A stretch of DNA of 64,000 bases from CAXBMB01 sp052078155 (GTDB lineage: Bacteria; Pseudomonadota; Alphaproteobacteria; Kiloniellales; DSM-21159): positions 372,001 through 436,000 of the forward strand of contig JBQJBP010000002.1 in the NCBI GenBank assembly GCA_052078155.1, in the 5' to 3' direction. Of the stretch, positions 17,396 through 25,870 are shown in pieces. A program made the translations under genes and the position numbers. Below the pieces are notes generated by a model. That model saw nothing but the letters and a program-made list of their open reading frames with translations, did not search any database and was not told where the DNA came from. Every line of letters begins with the position of its first letter. Within the stretch, counting starts at the first letter, position 1.

Positions 17396-18087
17396 GTGAG
17401 CAGAAAAAAGCGATCCTCAGCGCCGTACGCCGTGCGGTAAAAGCGCGGGAACAGGGTGAGGAAACAGTTGAACAGCGCCTGGCTGAGCACCCCCGAAACC
17501 TGGTGCCACAACGGGCACAGCTGGACCGCAAAGCCCGGATCGATCTCTTTGTGGACTATGTCGAAGCCGTGCATGCCACGGTCGAGCGCCTGGACTCTTT
17601 AGATCAGGTGCCCGCGGCAGCCGCAGCTTATCTGAAAGCCAACAACATCTCCCCGGAAGTGCGCCTCTCCCCCAAAGCGGAGCTGGAAAATCTGCCCTGG
17701 AAGGACGAAGCCCCATTGCTGGAGGTCAGTTCCGGCAAGGCGCGCGAAACGGATCCAGTGTCTCTGACCCCTGTTTTCTGCGCCATCGCCGAAACCGGCA
17801 CGATCATGCTGCACTCCGGTGAAGATGACCCCACGACCCTCAATTTCCTGCCGGAAACTCATCTGGTGTTGCTGAAGGGCAGTCAGGTTTTGGGCTCTCT
17901 GGAAGATGGCTGGGCCAAACTGCGGGACAGCCGGCCAGACAAGAGCATGCCGCGGACTGTGAACTTTGTAACCGGGCCCTCTCGCACCGGGGACATTGAG
18001 CAGACCCTTTTGCTGGGGGCTCACGGGCCTCGCCGCATGCACATCCTGCTGGTGGACGATGACGAGGCTGACACTTCAGAGAAGTGA
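17392..18087 (+). CDS. lutC: Lactate utilisation protein LutC
   Basis: 231 residues, LUD domain (DUF162). Family features are TPVFCAIAETGTIMLHSG in the middle and NFVTGPSRTGDIEQTLLLG towards the end. Third subunit of the lactate-oxidising complex. It closes the lutABC operon; the next gene (smr) begins 265 bases on. Confidence 0.94.
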   Translation: MSEQKKAILSAVRRAVKAREQGEETVEQRLAEHPRNLVPQRAQLDRKARIDLFVDYVEAVHATVERLDSLDQVPAAAAAYLKANNISPEVRLSPKAELENLPWKDEAPLLEVSSGKARETDPVSLTPVFCAIAETGTIMLHSGEDDPTTLNFLPETHLVLLKGSQVLGSLEDGWAKLRDSRPDKSMPRTVNFVTGPSRTGDIEQTLLLGAHGPRRMHILLVDDDEADTSEK

Positions 18088-18352
18088 TGGATCTGCAGGT
18101 GACCTGACGTCTGATTCTCGCCATCCCTGATCGGAAGTAATGTTGGGCCAACAGCGACGGAATGTACCTCTTCTGAGAGACCTCACTTTTTGACCGGACA
18201 GCAGTTGACCCCGTAAAGACCTCAAAAACGCCGGGTGATGTAAGGGCATTCTGCGGCATTGCCTGAGGGCTTTTCTTCTGCCTGTTCAGCGGGTAAACCC
18301 TAGCCCTGACGCCTGCTGGACCTGACGGGCGGGACGGCGGAGGAAGAAACCA

Positions 18353-19201
18353 GTGGCAAAGAAGCGGCAAAAGGGCAAAGAACCGCCGGCCGGTCGCGCG
18401 TCCCCACCCCATTTTGAGTCTTCCAAGCCCGAAAGCGCCGCTCCGTCAAGCCGTGAAGATCTGCGCAGTCAGCTCAGACGGGCGGCGGCCGGGAAACTGG
18501 TTACCCCTGCCACCGGAACTTCAAAAAAGGCACCGGGCAATGCCCAGAAGCCAGCAGCCAAAGGCAGTCGAACCCCATCGCCTGCAGCAAAAGAGCGACC
18601 ATCCGGACAGCAGACCCCCAAAGACCGGGGATTGTGGGACCATGTTACCCAACAGGTCGCGCCTTTGCCGGGGCGTCGGTTTTTGCACCACGACAAACTT
18701 CAGGTGCCCCTGAGCGCGCCCAAAGACCGCCCGAAATACAACCCTTGTGCCGTTGCCAAAAGCAAACCAGGAGGCAAAAGCCGACAAGGGGTCCTTCAGC
18801 CACACCACCCTCTCCTGCCTTTGTGTCAGCCTGCCAAGCCTGTCACGCCCGGACTGGCCCACGGGCAGGTGGCTGCGTTGGACAAACGCCACGCTGAACG
18901 TCTGAAACGGGGAAGACTGGGCATAGATGCCAAAATTGATCTGCACGGTCTCTATCAGGCGGAAGCCCATATGGCTCTGAACGAGTTCATTGCCAGGTCC
19001 TATCAGAAAGGCCACCGCTGCCTGCTGGTGGTAACCGGAAAGGGTTTGGGCCAGGAAGAAGGGGGCGTGTTAAAGCGCCAAACCCCCAACTGGCTGAACC
19101 AGGCGCCCAACAGATCCAAAATCCTCGCGTTTGATTACGCTCAACCCAAAGATGGCGGCAGCGGTGCGCTCTATGTGCTGCTCAAGCGGCAGCGCGGCTA
19201 A
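18353..19201 (+). CDS. Smr/MutS2-domain protein
   Basis: 282 residues with a GTG start. The first ~190 residues are basic and Pro/Ala/Lys-rich, probably disordered. The C-terminal Smr domain begins at DAKIDLHGLYQAEAH and has LLVVTGKGLGQE (the TGKG motif), lacking only the final conserved-histidine turn in a clear form. Smr domains are nicking or RNA-cleaving endonucleases; the linker is longer than in E. coli SmrB. The stop codon runs straight into a dispersed repeat with a strong hairpin. Confidence 0.85.
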   Translation: MAKKRQKGKEPPAGRASPPHFESSKPESAAPSSREDLRSQLRRAAAGKLVTPATGTSKKAPGNAQKPAAKGSRTPSPAAKERPSGQQTPKDRGLWDHVTQQVAPLPGRRFLHHDKLQVPLSAPKDRPKYNPCAVAKSKPGGKSRQGVLQPHHPLLPLCQPAKPVTPGLAHGQVAALDKRHAERLKRGRLGIDAKIDLHGLYQAEAHMALNEFIARSYQKGHRCLLVVTGKGLGQEEGGVLKRQTPNWLNQAPNRSKILAFDYAQPKDGGSGALYVLLKRQRG

Positions 19202-19256
19202 CGAGCTTGGCGGCAGAGGTGTTGCTTTGAGCTCTGCTAAATCGGTCAAATTGTGC

Positions 19257-19388
19257 CCTGAGTGTGATCGACTGAACTAGACGCGCTTTGTGCTTGGAGC
19301 CAAACCGTGACTCACTCTCTAACGGGTTGAAAAGAGGCTTATTCACGCCTTGTTTCAAATCACCTCGTGGTGCCAAACAAGACGATAA
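19257..19388 (-). repeat. Dispersed intergenic repeat with hairpin, copy R3
   Basis: Begins 55 bases after the smr stop. From 19307 to 19388 it differs from the copy behind purH (55589-55670) at only 7 of 82 positions. The left half is GTGTGATCGACTGAACTAG then CGCGCTTTGTGCTTGG. The right end is an imperfect inverted repeat, GCCTTGTTTCAAATCACCTC facing GTGGTGCCAAACAAGACG (about 19348-19384), that could act as a terminator or mRNA-stabilising stem for smr. Confidence 0.85.
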
Positions 19389-19452
19389 CACTTAAGAAGG
19401 GCGTTTCCCGCGCTGGCGTTTTAACAGCTGTTCCCAGACGACAGGTTTAAAA

Positions 19453-19473
19453 ACAGACTGGTCTGTATAAAAT
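19453..19473 (+). promoter_or_regulatory. Palindromic operator overlapping a promoter
   Basis: ACAGACTGGTCTGT (19453-19466) is a perfect palindrome of the AGACnnGTCT type used by many TetR-family repressors. Its last base starts TATAAAAT (19466-19473), a good -10 element, so a bound repressor would block transcription of the glyoxalase-fold gene at 19530. No TetR gene is in the window. Confidence 0.55.
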
Positions 19474-19529
19474 AACTGAAACTAGGCAATTTGATCAGCC
19501 GTATCTGCTTTCTGTGAAAGGATCCAAGC

Positions 19530-19934
19530 ATGGCAAAAGAAGCTCTGACTCAAGGTGTGGACCACGTGGGTCTGACGGTCCCGGATCTGACGGCCAGCCT
19601 TGCGTTCTTTGAAGACTGCTTGGGTTGGACAAAGGTCGGTGGCAATCCTGCCTATCCTGCAGCCTACGTCAGCGATGGTAAGGGGGTGGTCACCCTTTGG
19701 CAGGCAAAAACAGAAACGCCAACGTCCTTTGACCGTCATCAGAATGTCGGCCTGCATCATCTGGCCTTTACCATGCCAAGCGAAGAGGCCCTGCGAACCT
19801 GTTATGAAAAACTGGAGAGCTGGCCGGGTGTTAAAGTCGAGTTTCCGGTCGAGCTTTCAGGCAAAGGCCCGAAGCTGCATTGCATGATCCGCGAACCGGG
19901 CGGCAACCGTCTGGAGTTCTCCTATCGTCCTTAA
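19530..19934 (+). CDS. VOC (glyoxalase/bleomycin-resistance) family protein
   Basis: 134 residues, one glyoxalase-type unit made of two beta-alpha-beta-beta-beta modules. DHVGLTVPDLTASLAFFEDCLGW is the first module (metal His), HHLAFTMPSEEAL the second, and REPGGNRLEFSYRP ends with the metal Glu. Members include glyoxalase I, dioxygenases and antibiotic-binding proteins; the reaction cannot be told from sequence. AAAGGA precedes the ATG and a palindromic operator lies upstream. Confidence 0.85.
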   Translation: MAKEALTQGVDHVGLTVPDLTASLAFFEDCLGWTKVGGNPAYPAAYVSDGKGVVTLWQAKTETPTSFDRHQNVGLHHLAFTMPSEEALRTCYEKLESWPGVKVEFPVELSGKGPKLHCMIREPGGNRLEFSYRP

Positions 19935-20161
19935 GTCATTCGGGGTTCTCCTGGGGTGCAGGGGAGCAGAGGAGCTCGAATTCATTAACTCCCTAAGCGA
20001 TTAGTCTTTCTAAGTTTGTAAGAGCTGGTGAAGCGGTAATTCCTTACTTGAGCGAAGGAAATGCTGAAATTAGGGGTCATACAAACAGCAAGAAAAGATC
20101 ACCGAAGTTCTTTTCGTGAATTATCAAAGCTCTTACTCTGCCGGTTCCTTCTTCCTGACTG

Positions 20162-20542
20162 TTGGCAAATGAGCACGTGACACCTTTTGGCGAAAAACTC
20201 CGGGCACTTCGGCAAGAGCACAACCTCTCCCTGAAAGAGATGGCGCAGAAGCTTAATGTTTCAGCGCCTTACCTTTCGGCCCTGGAACATGGTCACCGTG
20301 GCCGCCCCAACCGCCGGTTCGTTCATCAGATCTGTCAGCTGTTTGGCATTATCTGGGACGATGCCGAGGAATTGCAGCGCTCTGCTGACCTGTCCCACCC
20401 CAAAGTTACCGTGGACACCTCTGGCCTGAGTGCACAGGCCACCCTGTTGTCGAACCTATTGGCGCGAAACATCGGGGATCTCACAGAGGATCAGGTGTCT
20501 GATTTGCTGTCTTTGCTGGAAAGCCAGATTGCAGCTGACTGA
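20162..20542 (+). CDS. XRE-family helix-turn-helix regulator
   Basis: 126 residues. An HTH_3 domain fills residues 9-70: FGEKLRALRQEHNLSLKEMA, then the recognition helix SAPYLSALEHGHRG. The C-terminal half (LLSNLLARNIGDLTEDQVSDLL) is short and helical, perhaps for dimerisation. The start is TTG at 20162 or GTG five codons later (20177). Targets unknown. Such small XRE proteins resemble phage-type repressors, but no phage genes are nearby. Confidence 0.82.
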   Translation: MANEHVTPFGEKLRALRQEHNLSLKEMAQKLNVSAPYLSALEHGHRGRPNRRFVHQICQLFGIIWDDAEELQRSADLSHPKVTVDTSGLSAQATLLSNLLARNIGDLTEDQVSDLLSLLESQIAAD

Positions 20543-20646
20543 TCCTGAGGGCTGCTTCTAAGCAGCGCGATGGCGCAGTCAACGTCACAAAGTCGGGCAA
20601 ATATCGTCTTTCACCTAGAGCTGGAACGGTTTCAGGGTCGCTTCAC

Positions 20647-20700
20647 AGTGACGACACCTGAAGCGGATGTTCGCCTCTCTTCAACAGTTTTGAGAGTTTG
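20647..20700 (+). repeat. Dispersed intergenic repeat, partial copy R8
   Basis: GTGACGACACCTGAAGCGG followed by GCCTCTCTTCAACAGTTTTGAGAG. The first part matches copy R7 (GTGATAACACCTGAAGCG at 63376) and the second matches R1 (GCCTCTTTTCAACC). It lies in the 288-base gap upstream of the TPR gene, so the longer open frame beginning at 20570 is unlikely to be coding there. Confidence 0.55.
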
Positions 20701-20830
20701 TTGCAGAGCGGCTGCACGCGCCCGGCGCGTCTATCCATACCGACCTGGCTCAAAGATGCAGGGGTCGCCTTCAAGAAACAAACAAGAGCGCTTTTCCCTG
20801 CCTGACAGCTGTTCCAGCAGGGTTGAGCCG

Positions 20831-22471
20831 ATGACCAAGGTGACGCAGGTACTGACAGAGGCGGAAAGACGGGCCAGCCAGGGGGATTTTGCTGCGGCTC
20901 AACAGCTGTGCCGGCGTGTATTGCAAGACTCACCTCAGAACAGGCGGGCGCTTGATCTCTTCAGCCGCTGCCTGTCCTCCCAATCCCCTTTGCCAAGGTC
21001 CGAAAGCTCTGTGGAAAGGGACAGGGGGAAACAAAGCCCAACACCTAAACAGCCAGACCCGGGAGCCAGCAAACCCTCCGCCAGGAAAAAGGGGCCCCAG
21101 CGCGGCGGCGGCAAGACAAGATCAACCGCGGCTGACAAAACCAAAACCAGCAACCGGCCAATGGAGAGACAGGCAGACAGCGATCACAGGATCGACCTCG
21201 ATCTCGTGCCCAGTTCCCGCGATCAGCAACTGCAACTGGCCCGTCTTTATGAAAAGCAAGGGGCGCTGGCGGAAGCCGAGCAAACCTACGAAGATCTTTT
21301 GTTGCAGGGTGCCGCGGATCCGGAGGTTTATCTCGCACTGGCTGATTTACAGGAACTCCGGCGCAGCCCAGAGCGCGCTCAGACCAGCTTACAGCGCTGT
21401 CTGCAGGATCATCCTGATCATGAGCAAGCGACCTTGAAACTGGGAACCCTGCTGGAAAGAAACAAAAACTGGACCGCTGCCAGGGATCTCTATCTCCAGA
21501 CACTGGCGCGGAACGAAAACCTCCCGACCGTCCTGCTGGCCTTGGGGCGTGTCCTGCAGGCCATGGGTCAAATGGAAGATGCTTTGAGCGTCTGCCAGCG
21601 GTGCCATGACGCCGACCCGAACTGGATGCCGGCGCGCGAGGCCTATTGCCGGGCATTGCTGACAGCTGGAAACCCCCGGGAAGCATGGGATCTGGCTCGA
21701 CAGGGCTGCGAAGAGCCGTCAGCAACGGCCGAGCTTTTTGACCTTTTGGGACAGGCCGGGCAACGGATTGGTCAACCAGATGGCAGAAATCTCAAAGCTG
21801 CATTTGCAGCCCTCCAGCGCGATCCCCACCGGGTGGCTGTCTATGCCCGGATGGTGCCGATGCTGCGCCGTCAGGGCCGGGAGGAGGAGGCGGCTCTGCT
21901 CTATAACTATGGCAGACTGCTCTATTGGCGACCGCAATCCCAGGCCACCGGGTACCTGAAGATGGAGGAGTTTCATCGGGATCTTTGTCAGGAGCTTGCT
22001 GATCAGAGCCAGCTGACAGGTGATCTGCTGCAGCGGCGCAGCGGGGTTTTACAGACCTTGGAGATACTGCTGGAGCAGGGTGCTAAGGAATATCTGCAGC
22101 TTGTCAGTGGTCTGGCCGGACATCCCTATTTCATCAGGCCACCTGCTGCCTGGCAGCTGTCGGTGCAGCCCATGACGCTGCAGCCATCGGACTATCGAAG
22201 CCCGGAGATTTCAGAGGCAAGCTATCTCTCTGGTTTTTACTTTGTCCAGGTGCCGCCGGAGGTGTCCGCAAGCTCAGGCGAGGCGGGCTGTGTGCGGTTT
22301 TTCGATAGTTCGGTGCATGACGAGGCCATGCGCTTTGAAACCCTGCGTCCCAAAGAAGGGTTGCTGGTGTTTTATCCCAGTTACTTCTGGTGCGGCACCA
22401 TCCCCTTTGCAGCTGAGGGGCCAGTTCAGGCCCTGTCTGTTCAGGTGAAAGAAAAGCCTGCTAACCTCTAG
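20831..22471 (+). CDS. TPR protein with degenerate 2OG-Fe(II) oxygenase-like C-terminus
   Basis: 546 residues from the ATG at 20831; an upstream frame to 20570 is open but crosses a dispersed repeat. A charged Pro/Lys-rich linker precedes TPR repeats from about residue 130 (ARLYEKQGALAEAEQTYEDLL, then LQRCLQDHPDHEQATLKLG). The C-terminus resembles the putative 2OG-Fe(II) oxygenase family PF13759: YLSGFYFVQVP, RPKEGLLVFYPSYFW. The usual His-x-His before LSG is missing (SPEISEASYLSG), and the distal histidine of WHGV is a cysteine (FWCGT). It is probably a non-catalytic relative. Confidence 0.75.
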   Translation: MTKVTQVLTEAERRASQGDFAAAQQLCRRVLQDSPQNRRALDLFSRCLSSQSPLPRSESSVERDRGKQSPTPKQPDPGASKPSARKKGPQRGGGKTRSTAADKTKTSNRPMERQADSDHRIDLDLVPSSRDQQLQLARLYEKQGALAEAEQTYEDLLLQGAADPEVYLALADLQELRRSPERAQTSLQRCLQDHPDHEQATLKLGTLLERNKNWTAARDLYLQTLARNENLPTVLLALGRVLQAMGQMEDALSVCQRCHDADPNWMPAREAYCRALLTAGNPREAWDLARQGCEEPSATAELFDLLGQAGQRIGQPDGRNLKAAFAALQRDPHRVAVYARMVPMLRRQGREEEAALLYNYGRLLYWRPQSQATGYLKMEEFHRDLCQELADQSQLTGDLLQRRSGVLQTLEILLEQGAKEYLQLVSGLAGHPYFIRPPAAWQLSVQPMTLQPSDYRSPEISEASYLSGFYFVQVPPEVSASSGEAGCVRFFDSSVHDEAMRFETLRPKEGLLVFYPSYFWCGTIPFAAEGPVQALSVQVKEKPANL

Positions 22472-22530
22472 ATCAATTGGCAGCTTATTCCTGAACATCA
22501 GAACCGACAGGTTTCAAACTTCGGGCAGGA

Positions 22531-22560
22531 AAAAGGGGCAGCCTGAAAGCCGCCCCTTCT
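22531..22560 (-). terminator. Terminator between the TPR gene and hslU
   Basis: AAAAGGGGCAGC pairs with GCCGCCCCTT around CTGAAA. On the minus strand the stem is followed by TTTTT, making it an intrinsic terminator for hslVU; on the plus strand it is followed by CTTTG and could also serve the convergent TPR gene. Confidence 0.8.
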
Positions 22561-22674
22561 TTGAAATCCAAGACAACAAGGATCAACGCATGATCGGGTT
22601 TGTTGACAGTGCACGGCGTTGGAAACGAGGCCGTGGTTCATCCGCTAAAATCTAGAAAGAGGTTAAACCCCTCG

Positions 22675-24054
22675 TTAAAGGATGAACTTGGAGAGGTCCT
22701 GGTTTTTGGACAGCTCGCCAACCCGTTCTGCCACCTCTTCCGGGGTGATCTCCACCGCTTCACCGCTGCGGTCGGAGGCGCTGAAAGAGATTTCTTCCAA
22801 CAGTTTTTCCAGAACCGTGTGCAGGCGACGGGCCCCGATGTTTTCAACCGTTGCGTTGATTTCCGCCGAAAGGTCCGCCAGGGCATCGATGGCTGCGTCG
22901 TTGAACGTCAGGTCCAGGCCTTCGGTTTTCATCAGCGCCACATACTGGCGGATCAGGCTGTTCTCCGGCTCCGTCAGGATGCGCTTCATGTCATCCCGGC
23001 TCAGTGCGTTGAGTTCCACACGAATGGGCAAACGTCCCTGCAGCTCAGGCAGCAGGTCGCTGGGTTTTGCCAGATGGAAAGCGCCGGAAGCCACAAAGAG
23101 GATGAAGTCCGTTTTCACCTGACCGTACTTGGTGGCCACTGTGGTGCCTTCAATCAGGGGCAGCAGATCGCGTTGCACCCCTTCCCGGCTGACATCACCG
23201 CCGCCACGCTGGTCGGACCGGGCTGAGATTTTGTCGATTTCGTCCAGGAAGACGATGCCGTTTTGCTCAACCGACTTGATGGCTTCTTCTGCCACCTTCT
23301 CTTCATCGATCAGCTTGTCGCTCTCTTCCGCCATCAGGATCTTGTAGGATTCTGATACGGTCATCTTCTTGGTCTTGGTGCGGCCCCCGAAGGCCTTGCC
23401 GAAGATGTCATTGAGATTGAGCATGCCCATCTGGGAACCTGGCATGCCAGGCACATCCATGGTGGGCATGGACAGGGAGCTGCTGTCCTGCACCTGCAGT
23501 TCGATTTCCTTATCGTCCAGTTTTCCTTCACGCAGCATGCGTCGGAATTTGTCCTGGGTGTCTTTGCTGGCGTTGTCCCCGACCAGGGCTTCAACAACTC
23601 GCTGTTCTGCATTGACCTCAGCACGCACGGCCACTTCTTTGCGCAGGCGCTGGCGGGTCATGTGCAAGGCGGCTTCCACCAGATCGCGGATGATGGACTC
23701 CACATCGCGCCCCACGTAGCCCACTTCGGTGAACTTGGTCGCTTCAATCTTGACGAAGGGGGCCTGAACCAGTTTGGCCAGACGGCGGGCGATTTCAGTT
23801 TTCCCGACCCCGGTGGGGCCAATCATCAAGATGTTCTTGGGCAGAACTTCGTCACGCAGGTCGTCAGGCAGCTGCTGGCGACGCCAGCGGTTGCGCAGGG
23901 CAATGGCCACGGCCCGCTTGGCTTCTTGTTGCCCGACGATGTAACGGTCCAGTTCGGAAACGATCTCCCGGGGAGAAAAGGTCGCCGTTGTTTCCTGATC
24001 GGCACTGTTGCTGTCCGAAGAACCGAAAGAAGAGGAGATTTGAGACTCAGACAT
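22675..24054 (-). CDS. hslU: ATP-dependent protease ATPase subunit HslU
   Basis: 459 residues. AAA+ unfoldase that feeds HslV. SPREIVSELDRYIVGQ is at the N-terminus, the Walker A is MIGPTGVGKTEIARRLA, the pore-loop region contains VGYVGRDVES, Walker B is GIVFLDEIDKI, and the C-terminal segment ends in KFIL as needed to dock on HslV. The intermediate (I) domain between is about 130 residues. The start overlaps the hslV stop by eight bases. Confidence 0.97.
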   Translation of the reverse strand: MSESQISSSFGSSDSNSADQETTATFSPREIVSELDRYIVGQQEAKRAVAIALRNRWRRQQLPDDLRDEVLPKNILMIGPTGVGKTEIARRLAKLVQAPFVKIEATKFTEVGYVGRDVESIIRDLVEAALHMTRQRLRKEVAVRAEVNAEQRVVEALVGDNASKDTQDKFRRMLREGKLDDKEIELQVQDSSSLSMPTMDVPGMPGSQMGMLNLNDIFGKAFGGRTKTKKMTVSESYKILMAEESDKLIDEEKVAEEAIKSVEQNGIVFLDEIDKISARSDQRGGGDVSREGVQRDLLPLIEGTTVATKYGQVKTDFILFVASGAFHLAKPSDLLPELQGRLPIRVELNALSRDDMKRILTEPENSLIRQYVALMKTEGLDLTFNDAAIDALADLSAEINATVENIGARRLHTVLEKLLEEISFSASDRSGEAVEITPEEVAERVGELSKNQDLSKFIL

Positions 24055-24598
24055 GTTCCAGTGTTACCGACTCATTGGTGTAAACGCAGATCGAAGCTGC
24101 CACTTCCATGGCTTTGCGGGCGACCTCTTCGGCTGACAGAGCTTCCACGCTCATCAGGGCGCGGGCGGCGGATAATGCAAAGTTGCCGCCGGATCCGATG
24201 GCGGTTACGCCGTCGTCGGGCTCCAGCACATCGCCATTGCCTGTGATGACCAGCACCACATCCTGGTCGGCCACGATCATCATGGCTTCCAGCTTGCGCA
24301 GATAGCGGTCCGTGCGCCAGTCTTTGGCCAGCTCAACGCAGGCCCGGGTAAGCTGACGGGGATAGGTTTCAAGCTTGCCTTCCAGGCGCTCAAACAGAGT
24401 GAAGGCATCAGCGGTTGCGCCGGCAAAACCAGCCAAGACCAGACCATCTTTGCCCAGGCGGCGGACTTTGCGGGCATTGCCCTTGATCACGGTCGGGCCA
24501 AGGCTAACCTGACCATCACCGGCAATGACGGTCTGGCCATTCTTTTGCACGGCGACAATGGTTGTGCCGTGCCATGTGGGGGTGTTTTCTTCTGACAT
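24047..24598 (-). CDS. hslV: ATP-dependent protease peptidase subunit HslV
   Basis: 183 residues from the ATG at 24598; the longer frame upstream has no conserved sequence. The catalytic N-terminal threonine is the first Thr of HGTTIVAV after a ten-residue propeptide. Other proteasome-type features are VIAGDGQVSLG, VLAGFAGATADAFTLFERLE and GSGGNFALSAARAL. HslVU degrades misfolded and regulatory proteins. A strong AGGAG sits only one base from the ATG, unusually close. Confidence 0.96.
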   Translation of the reverse strand: MSEENTPTWHGTTIVAVQKNGQTVIAGDGQVSLGPTVIKGNARKVRRLGKDGLVLAGFAGATADAFTLFERLEGKLETYPRQLTRACVELAKDWRTDRYLRKLEAMMIVADQDVVLVITGNGDVLEPDDGVTAIGSGGNFALSAARALMSVEALSAEEVARKAMEVAASICVYTNESVTLEHV

Positions 24599-24605
24599 GC
24601 TCCTG

Positions 24606-24634
24606 AGATGGCGCGTTGTGCCCTTTGGGTCAAG
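24606..24634 (-). promoter_or_regulatory. Possible heat-shock (RpoH) promoter of hslVU
   Basis: On the minus strand CTTGAC is followed after 17 bases by CCATCT, resembling RpoH boxes. The -10 would lie only seven bases from the start codon, giving a leaderless or nearly leaderless message that excludes the AGGAG. It may therefore be a chance match. Confidence 0.25.
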
Positions 24635-25064
24635 CCTTACTGACATAGAGACGCACCAGAGCGGAGTATTTGGTCTTGCCTGCAGAGACAGGGTGAGTGG
24701 CATCGCAGGTGATCTGGCACTTTTGAAAGAGGCATGATCACGCCTTTCGAGGCCAGTCTGGCGTGCGCCCGACAAAACTGCGCAGGCCCTATGCAACCAG
24801 AGACTTTGCGCTCCGGCCTTTCGACTGTTACAAAACCCTCGAGTTTGAAATCTCTTCTTTTTCAGCCGGGATGGTCGTGAAGCCCAAACCGCTAAAAGGG
24901 AGAGGAACAGCCGCTTACCTGTGCGTCTTCCGGATGACGGATCCAGCGTCCCGATTGGGTACAGAAAATGGCAAATCCAGCATCATTTTGTTCCCGCTGT
25001 CCGGCTGTTCCCGGAGTTCGGGGATGGTTTGGTCAGCTCCGTACTATCAGGAGGGAGTTCCTTC
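24635..25064. other. Divergent control region hslV / hisB
   Basis: About 430 bases between divergent hslV and hisB. No repeat-family core or clear gene is present. A strong Shine-Dalgarno AGGAGG (25049-25054) lies ahead of the hisB ATG at 25065, ruling out the longer upstream frame. I saw no his-type leader peptide with a histidine run. Confidence 0.5.
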
Positions 25065-25670
25065 ATGACTGCCAGCAACAGCCCCCGCACCGCGACCGTT
25101 CAGCGGGCAACCCAGGAAACCCAGATTTCCGTTACCGTCAATCTGGACGGTGATGGCCAGTACAACGTTTCCACAGGGATCGGGTTCTTTGACCATATGC
25201 TGGAGCAGCTGTCCCGACATGGCCTGATAGATATGGAACTGGAAACCAAAGGTGACCTGCATATTGACGGGCATCATACGGTTGAAGATACCGGCATTGC
25301 CCTCGGCCAGGCGGTGGCTCAGGCTCTGGGCAAACGGGTGGGCATCAAGCGCTATGCTTCAGCCTACATTCCCATGGATGAAACCCTCAGCCGGGTGGCG
25401 CTCGACATTTCCAACCGGCCCTATCTGATCTGGAAGGTGGCCTTTAGCCAGCCGCAGCTGGGGACCATGGATACGGAGCTTTTCCGGGAGTTCTTCCAGG
25501 CCTTTGCCCAGCATGCCGGTCTGACCCTGCATGTTGAATGCCTTTATGGGACAAACAATCACCACATTGTTGAGTCCTGCTTCAAGGCGCTGGCCCGGGC
25601 ACTACGCGACGCCATGGAGATTGATCCGCGCAAGGCCGATGCCATTCCCTCCACCAAGGGTGTTCTCTGA
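25065..25670 (+). CDS. hisB: Imidazoleglycerol-phosphate dehydratase
   Basis: 201 residues, the monofunctional form. Dehydrates imidazole glycerol phosphate in histidine synthesis. Metal-ligand motifs GIGFFDHMLEQLSRHG, DLHIDGHHTVEDTGIALG and NNHHIVESCFKALARAL are intact. Start chosen at 25065 from the AGGAGG upstream. First gene of the cluster hisB-hisH-GNAT-hisA-hisF-hisE. Confidence 0.96.
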   Translation: MTASNSPRTATVQRATQETQISVTVNLDGDGQYNVSTGIGFFDHMLEQLSRHGLIDMELETKGDLHIDGHHTVEDTGIALGQAVAQALGKRVGIKRYASAYIPMDETLSRVALDISNRPYLIWKVAFSQPQLGTMDTELFREFFQAFAQHAGLTLHVECLYGTNNHHIVESCFKALARALRDAMEIDPRKADAIPSTKGVL

Positions 25671-25870
25671 CGCCGGATCTTTTCTTGCCGGTTTGCCTGA
25701 CTGTGGCAGTCAGGGAGGCGCAGGCAAGGGGCCGTAAGGGAGGATGTTCCGGGGTCGGCCCGTCGGGCTGGACTGGCGCATGATCGGTTTGGTTTGAAGC
25801 GGACCGCGCGTAAAACTCAACCGTGACTGATCCTCCAAGAAGTTTCTTCAGGATAAGGACAAAAGCAGGC

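Noticed and set aside
20162..22471. Prophage or toxin-antitoxin module suggested by the small XRE protein
   Set aside because: No integrase, toxin partner, capsid or att repeats nearby; the adjacent gene is a large TPR protein.
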